A stretch of 64,000 nucleotides of DNA from an uncultured bacterium (GTDB taxonomy: Bacteria > Vulcanimicrobiota > Xenobia > Xenobiales > Xenobiaceae): the NCBI GenBank assembly GCA_934621605.1, contig CAKTUZ010000009.1, forward strand, positions 1 through 64,000, in the 5' to 3' direction. Each line of letters opens with the position of its first letter. Positions within the stretch are counted from its first letter, which is position 1. Positions 59,470-64,000 of the stretch are shown one piece after another. A program made the translations under genes and the position numbers. The notes under the pieces were generated by a model. The model worked only from the letters and a program-made list of their open reading frames with translations. It was not told the DNA's origin and did no database searches.

Positions 59470-62448
59470 TTGTCTAAGCACCTAATTATCGCCGAAAAAC
59501 CAAGCGTTGCCAAAGATATCGCCAAAGCGCTGGGCGGCTGCAAAGACGAAAAAGAATACTTGGAGAGTGAAGCAAATATTATTACTTGGGCAGTCGGCCA
59601 TTTGGTGGAATTTATTGCTCCTGAGGAAATAGATCCCAAATACAAAGCTTGGAAATTAGAAGATCTACCTATTATTCCCAAAAGTTTCAGCTTAAAAGCC
59701 AAGGATAAATGCACAACTCGACTGCGAATTATTGCCAAATTAGCCAAAAGAGCCGATGTGGAAGCGGTAGTAAATGCCTGTGACGCCGGACGCGAAGGCG
59801 AACTTATTTTCCGCGAATTGGTTTCTTTCTGTAAAATTAAAAAGCCCATTCTGCGCTTATGGCTACAATCCATGACTCCCGAAGCCATACGCAGCGGTTT
59901 TGCGACTCTAAAACCAGGATCCGATTATGAGAACTTGTACCAAGCCGCCCAATGTCGCGCCGAAGCAGACTGGCTTATTGGCATAAATTCTACCCGAGCT
60001 CTCACTCGTCGCTTAAAAACGCGCACCGAAAAGGTTTCCTGGTCGGCTGGTCGCGTACAAACTCCCACTTTGGCCATGCTACAAAGTCACGAGCTGGATA
60101 TATTAAGATTCCGCCCGGCCCCTTACTGGCGCTTAAAAGCCAAGTTTGACATTCCCGTCAATCAAGAAAACGAAACTAAAGCGCACACTTACGAAGCGAT
60201 ATATTTTGATCCTCAATTTGATCCCAAGCAAATCTCCGCAGAAAAAAATTTTAAAGGGCGCGACGAGGCCGTTTTCGACCGGGCTTTGGCCGAGCGCATA
60301 GAGCAAGCGGTCAAAGGTCGCCAAGCTCAAGTGAGTGAAACGCGTAAAAACAAACCCGAAGCAGCTCAGCCTCTGTTTGATTTAACCTCTTTACAACGCG
60401 AAGCCAACAGGCGCTTTGGTTTATCAGCCAAGAGTACCTTAGCTGCTGCTCAGCGTCTTTACGAAAGCCATAAACTCATCACTTATCCGCGTACTTCTTC
60501 TAGATGTTTGCCCACCGACTATGTGGGTCAAGTAAAACGCATTTGGAGCGGCATGGCCGCTTACGCTTCCCGAGCCGAAGAAGGCAACCTGAATTTTCCT
60601 CTCTATGCCACAGCGGCCCAAAAACTTTTAGCCGAACCTAAGTTGCGCAATTACAGCAAAATTTTTGACGATTCGCGCATTTCCGATCACTTTGCCATTA
60701 TCCCCACCACTCAACTGGTCGGCCGAAGCCTACGCGACGACGAAGCAAAAATTTACAATTTGATCTTGCGCCGCTTTTTGGCCGCTTTCTTCCCACCTGC
60801 TGTCACAACTGTCATAGAACGAATTACGACAGTTCAAACTGAAGGCGAAACTTTTTCTTTCCGTACCAAAGGTAATTTTTTGAGCGAAAAGGGCTGGAAA
60901 GAAGTTTATGGCTACGACTCCAAAGAAGAATGTTCAGCTCTTCCCGAATTAAAAACTTCTCCTAAAGTCCCAGCTCTTGCCCAAAATAAAGAGATCGCTC
61001 TAAAAGATGAAATGACTAAGCCGCCGACACGTATCACCGAAGCCAGGCTCTTGAGTTTGATGGAAAATGCCGGCAAACAGGTCGAAGACGAAGAGCTTTC
61101 CAACGCCATAGAAGAGATCGGCTTAGGCACGCCCGCCACTCGCGCCGAAATTATCGAAGCCTTGCTTACCCGAGGATACATAGAGCGGGCCGACCGAGCT
61201 TTAAAAGCAACCACCAAAGGCATTATTTTAATTGATTTGCTTAAGCGTATAGATTGTAAACGCTTAGCTTCTCCAGAACTTACCGGTCGCATGGAATACA
61301 ATCTCAATCAAGTTGAACACGGAACTTATAAGCGTAAGACTTATATGAATGATATTGTCGACTATACCAAAGAGATCGTTACCAAAACCAAAAGTTTTGA
61401 ATATGCTGATATTTACGCCGACGAAAAGCCGCTCGGTCTCTGTCCTGTGTGCCATGAGCACCAAGTATACGAAAAGATGCGTTTTTATGCTTGCGAAGCC
61501 AATCAAGGCAAAGATGGCGAAGGTTGCTCTTTTATTGTTTGGAAAGACAAAAACGGTCGTTATATAGATACTCGCACCATGAGCGAACTTTTAGAAAAAG
61601 GCGAAACCGATTATCTGGAAGGTTTCAAAGGGAGCGGTAAGCAAACATATAAAGCCAAGCTTCGTTTTCAAAATAATACCGTCGAATTGGAAACAGACGG
61701 CGGTACGATTGTTTCCGACACAGTCGATTTACCTGTCAGCGATGAAATTTTAGGCACTTGTCCTTTTGATAAAAATTGTCACGTTACGGAAAATTCTTCC
61801 AGTTATCAATGTCAACAAGTCTGTGTGCAAAATGGCTCCCATAAAAAAGGCTTCTCTATGCCTCGCCTTATTTGTCAGCGCCCGATAAGCCATGAAGAGC
61901 TGGCTTATTTCCTCGAGCATGGACGCACCGAATTGCTAGAAAACTTTATTTCCAAATATAACAAACCTTTCAAAGGCTACGTTGTGCTCAATCCCTCTAC
62001 CGGCCGCTACGGTTTCGAGTTTATGCCTCGTTTTTCCAAAACTGCACCTCCGGAAACAACGCCGCCTGCCGCAACGTCAACTGCTAACACCGAAGCAACT
62101 GCTACTATTGAAGCTAAGCCTAAGCGCAACACGCGCAAAAAAGTTGCTACCGAAGAGGGAGCCGAAGCAACTGCTACTATCGAAGCTAAGCCTAAGCGCA
62201 ACACGCGCAAAAAAGTTGCTACCGAAGAGGGAGCCGAAGCGACTGCTACTATCGAAGCTAAGCCTAAGCGCAACACGCGCAAAAAAGTTGCTGCCGAAGA
62301 TGGAGCCGAAGCGACTGCTACTAGCGAAGCTAAGCCTAAGCGCACCACGCGCAAAAAAGTTGCTGCCGAAGAGGGAGCCGGAGCGACTGCTACTGTCGAA
62401 GCTAAGCCTAAGCGCAACACGCGCAAAAAAGTTGCTGCCGAAAAATAG
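59470..62448 (+). CDS. topB: Type IA DNA topoisomerase (TopB/topoisomerase III-like) with basic repeat tail
   Basis: The 992-residue enzyme relaxes or decatenates DNA through a transient strand break. The toprim domain starts LSKHLIIAEKPSVAKDIAKA and has NACDAGREGELIFRE; the active-site Tyr is in HKLITYPRTSSR. A Cys-rich zinc region (CPVCHEHQVY ... CEANQG, EGC) and a second one (CPFDKNC) follow. From residue 875 to the end are about five 24-residue repeats rich in Lys/Arg/Ala. I start at TTG 59470, with AGGAGG 6-7 nt upstream; the frame opens 17 codons earlier. Gene size and the N-terminus favour TopB over TopA. Confidence 0.93.
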   Translation: MSKHLIIAEKPSVAKDIAKALGGCKDEKEYLESEANIITWAVGHLVEFIAPEEIDPKYKAWKLEDLPIIPKSFSLKAKDKCTTRLRIIAKLAKRADVEAVVNACDAGREGELIFRELVSFCKIKKPILRLWLQSMTPEAIRSGFATLKPGSDYENLYQAAQCRAEADWLIGINSTRALTRRLKTRTEKVSWSAGRVQTPTLAMLQSHELDILRFRPAPYWRLKAKFDIPVNQENETKAHTYEAIYFDPQFDPKQISAEKNFKGRDEAVFDRALAERIEQAVKGRQAQVSETRKNKPEAAQPLFDLTSLQREANRRFGLSAKSTLAAAQRLYESHKLITYPRTSSRCLPTDYVGQVKRIWSGMAAYASRAEEGNLNFPLYATAAQKLLAEPKLRNYSKIFDDSRISDHFAIIPTTQLVGRSLRDDEAKIYNLILRRFLAAFFPPAVTTVIERITTVQTEGETFSFRTKGNFLSEKGWKEVYGYDSKEECSALPELKTSPKVPALAQNKEIALKDEMTKPPTRITEARLLSLMENAGKQVEDEELSNAIEEIGLGTPATRAEIIEALLTRGYIERADRALKATTKGIILIDLLKRIDCKRLASPELTGRMEYNLNQVEHGTYKRKTYMNDIVDYTKEIVTKTKSFEYADIYADEKPLGLCPVCHEHQVYEKMRFYACEANQGKDGEGCSFIVWKDKNGRYIDTRTMSELLEKGETDYLEGFKGSGKQTYKAKLRFQNNTVELETDGGTIVSDTVDLPVSDEILGTCPFDKNCHVTENSSSYQCQQVCVQNGSHKKGFSMPRLICQRPISHEELAYFLEHGRTELLENFISKYNKPFKGYVVLNPSTGRYGFEFMPRFSKTAPPETTPPAATSTANTEATATIEAKPKRNTRKKVATEEGAEATATIEAKPKRNTRKKVATEEGAEATATIEAKPKRNTRKKVAAEDGAEATATSEAKPKRTTRKKVAAEEGAGATATVEAKPKRNTRKKVAAEK
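62092..62445 (+). repeat. 72-bp tandem repeat encoding the basic tail of the topoisomerase
   Basis: Nearly five copies of a 72-bp unit lie in frame, each coding a 24-residue unit around EAKPKRNTRKKVA followed by (T/A)-E-(E/D)-GA. The first copies are almost identical at the DNA level; the last ones diverge (NTRK to TTRK, IEA to SEA or VEA). The composition resembles histone H1-like bacterial tails. Recent duplication by slippage is likely. Confidence 0.95.
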
Positions 62449-62580
62449 ACAAGATTACTTTCACTCTTGTGAGCGGCAACTAATCGAGCTTCTTCACTTT
62501 CTCTCAATACAAAATACAAGGCAAACTTTTTTCCGGCACGAAAAGCAAAAGCGTGGAAAACAATTCCAGAGAGGTAAACA

Positions 62581-64000
62581 ATGAAGAAGCTCGGTATTTT
62601 AGCGGCTTCGGCCGTTTTTTCTTTAGCGCCACTATACGCAGAAGCGCTGCCGCAGCCCACAGATACTGCTCCAAAGACAAAGGCAGTCGCTTCTACAAAA
62701 GTTCCAGACCAGGACAGCCGAGACTTAAAGGCGAAAACGAGAAGCCTAAATTCTTCTTCTCGGAGTGATAAAGTGACTGTCCAAAATCAAGAAAAATCAA
62801 CTGTAGTCACCCCCGGCATGACTCCAGCTCAGATGAAAGCTTTTTTCTTAGAGCAAACCAGGCGCAGCCTGTCCAGCTGGGAAGCTAAAAATTATAATAT
62901 AAGCAACCATCCGCCTTTCCAAATTGATTCTCCTCAAGCTAGTCAGTTCTGCATTACTCCCGAAATTGCCAAAGCGATTAACTTGAGGGCCCAAGTAGAC
63001 GCTTTTGCCAAAGAAGCGAAAGTCTCTACCGCAGGCGTGCGCGAGAATCAAAATGTACTTTGCCCTTGGGATCATCGCTACCGTATCAATGAGTATATGT
63101 TGGCTTTGATGGCCGAGTCATTGAGTAATATCGTACCGCAATTACATAAAGAGCATATTGCTTCTCTGCCGGTACGCACTCCTGAAGAAGTAGCCAAACA
63201 TCTCGGCCCACAGGGAGTAGAAACTATAGAAGCTATTTTCGGTATGCCTTTGGCTCAAGCCATGGATTTTGTACGTAAAAATCCTGTTCGTATAGTTGGC
63301 GGCGAAACTCGCTCCAATACTCCACGCTTCGTAAGCTTAGTTTCCCGTATTTACGCAGCTCGCGGCTTTAATGTTTTCTTAACCGAAAATGCCGACAACA
63401 AAGACACCTCCACCATTTTTATGTGGAGTTTCTTAACTTATATGTTGGGTCTGTCCGGCGGCGATTACTATACTTCCAGCCACGGCGCTCCTCAAAAGCA
63501 GAGCGATAAGATCCTCGGTCCCGATGGTTCCCAATATTTGCCTCCGGAATATTCCAAAATAGTTGAGCAAATGTACAAAATTCTGGATCAATGTGAAACT
63601 ACCGGCTATACCATCAAACTGGCTGCCGCCGACGATCCTTTGTTGCACCACAGTTTAACTTATAAGCGCATGTGCAGTCTCTACGCCGATTATTTACGTA
63701 AAGGCCCGGCCTCCCCCGTTGCTTTAAAAATGGTCAAAAAAGCCATCGATGAAGGCATGCGCCTCAAACTCGATTTCTTCGGCGGTGCCGGTTATAAAAC
63801 TATTGCTCCTATACTCGAAGAATTGGGCATTGACAGAGCTTTTGAAGGCGGTTATATCCGCACAGAGGAAGATCCCTTCTTCCATAATATCGGCTTCCGC
63901 GTAGCACAGAAGAAAAACTCTGCTGAATACGAAGTCGTGCACGACAGCGTCGATGCCAGTATGCCTATTGTCGTAAAATCAGCCAATTACAGCGTAATTT
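62581..64000 (+). CDS. Phosphohexomutase-like protein with signal peptide, 3' end outside window
   Basis: From ATG 62581 (GAGAGG 6 nt upstream) the frame stays open to the window end (473 codons). The first 21 residues, MKKLGILAASAVFSLAPLYA, form a signal peptide, and a polar Lys/Ser/Thr linker follows (about 25-75). The rest follows the phosphoglucomutase/phosphomannomutase pattern: VRIVGGETRSNTPRFVSLVS, then YYTSSHGAPQKQSDKI in place of the phosphoserine loop TASHNPxxxNGxK, and LDFFGGAGYKTIAPILEELG with EEDPFFHNIG. The Mg-binding DGD loop would be just beyond the edge. Export is unexpected, as these enzymes are cytosolic. It follows topB by 132 nt. Confidence 0.8.
   Translation, partial: MKKLGILAASAVFSLAPLYAEALPQPTDTAPKTKAVASTKVPDQDSRDLKAKTRSLNSSSRSDKVTVQNQEKSTVVTPGMTPAQMKAFFLEQTRRSLSSWEAKNYNISNHPPFQIDSPQASQFCITPEIAKAINLRAQVDAFAKEAKVSTAGVRENQNVLCPWDHRYRINEYMLALMAESLSNIVPQLHKEHIASLPVRTPEEVAKHLGPQGVETIEAIFGMPLAQAMDFVRKNPVRIVGGETRSNTPRFVSLVSRIYAARGFNVFLTENADNKDTSTIFMWSFLTYMLGLSGGDYYTSSHGAPQKQSDKILGPDGSQYLPPEYSKIVEQMYKILDQCETTGYTIKLAAADDPLLHHSLTYKRMCSLYADYLRKGPASPVALKMVKKAIDEGMRLKLDFFGGAGYKTIAPILEELGIDRAFEGGYIRTEEDPFFHNIGFRVAQKKNSAEYEVVHDSVDASMPIVVKSANYSVI

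Noticed and set aside
62092..62445. Tandem repeat considered as a CRISPR-like array
   Set aside because: Units are contiguous, coding and in frame, with no unique spacers; no cas gene is nearby.
61982..62584. Alternative-frame repetitive open frame (SKLSLSATRAKKLLPK units) over the topoisomerase tail
   Set aside because: It exists only because the 72-bp repeat keeps all frames open; the topB frame explains the sequence.
62007..62660. Minus-strand open frame across the same repeats
   Set aside because: Antisense shadow of the repeat; it would also overlap the start of the phosphohexomutase-like gene.

Overview
The window is a compact stretch of bacterial chromosome with short intergenic gaps. 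It is dominated by housekeeping genes. I see no insertion sequence, integrase, phage gene or CRISPR array. The gene set suggests an anaerobic, fermentative bacterium with two membranes. Evidence for this is a secretin-based type II secretion (T2SS) gene set (gspC, L, M, N, D, E, F), a ferredoxin-linked 2-oxoacid oxidoreductase, carbamate kinase, a complete SUF iron-sulfur operon, and lipoprotein and TonB-like envelope proteins. Several gene orders resemble those of Bacillota and relatives: grpE-dnaK-dnaJ-prmA-rsmE, pgpH-ybeY, and an M16 peptidase next to dapB-asd-lysC. Together with the T2SS this points to a diderm on the Terrabacteria side of the tree. I cannot name the phylum from sequence alone.

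Layout. 1-0.25 kb: tRNA-Asp (cut by the window edge) and tRNA-Val behind a strong sigma-70-type promoter. 0.25-6.8 kb (minus strand): the chaperone operon grpE-dnaK-dnaJ followed by the methyltransferases prmA and rsmE. 6.9-9.8 kb (minus): a two-gene, fused-subunit 2-oxoacid:ferredoxin oxidoreductase. 10-16 kb: accessory genes (a crotonase-fold protein, a GNAT acetyltransferase, a lipoprotein, a GT-C glycosyltransferase, a TonB-like protein with collagen-like triplets, a helical-repeat protein). 16.1-21.5 kb (plus): pgpH (c-di-AMP phosphodiesterase), ybeY, a fusion of a catalytically dead RNase H fold with a Nudix hydrolase, and a B12-binding radical SAM protein. 21.5-22.8 kb: a lone PTS EIIC. 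23.2-29.9 kb (plus): sufC-sufB-sufD-Rieske-sufS-sufU-sufT. 30-39.8 kb: a DUF6273 protein, divergent gspC, and gspL-M-N-D-E-F. 39.9-45.7 kb (minus): carbamate kinase, glyA, a copper P-type ATPase and a low-complexity protein. 45.9-49.9 kb (plus): ftsY, a split ThrE-type exporter pair and an HD hydrolase. 50-52.3 kb (minus): two prepilin-like genes and a coiled-coil protein. 52.4-57.3 kb: a MazG-like gene (plus), then lysC, asd, dapB and an M16 peptidase (minus). 57.6 kb to the end (plus): recN, a topoisomerase III with a repetitive basic tail, and a phosphohexomutase-like protein with a signal peptide that runs off the window.

The strongest unusual signals are four. First, the copper ATPase gene ends in a CopZ-like domain that has its own near-perfect internal ribosome binding site and ATG. 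Second, an RNase H fold has lost all four catalytic carboxylates and is fused to an intact Nudix hydrolase. Third, a short motif, PPGF-(A/S)-x-(I/L), recurs in the long N-terminal extension of GrpE and in an unrelated hypothetical protein. Fourth, the phosphohexomutase-like protein appears to be exported. I found no clear new multi-gene defence or mobile system. All motif calls were made by eye; no alignment, folding or database search was run.
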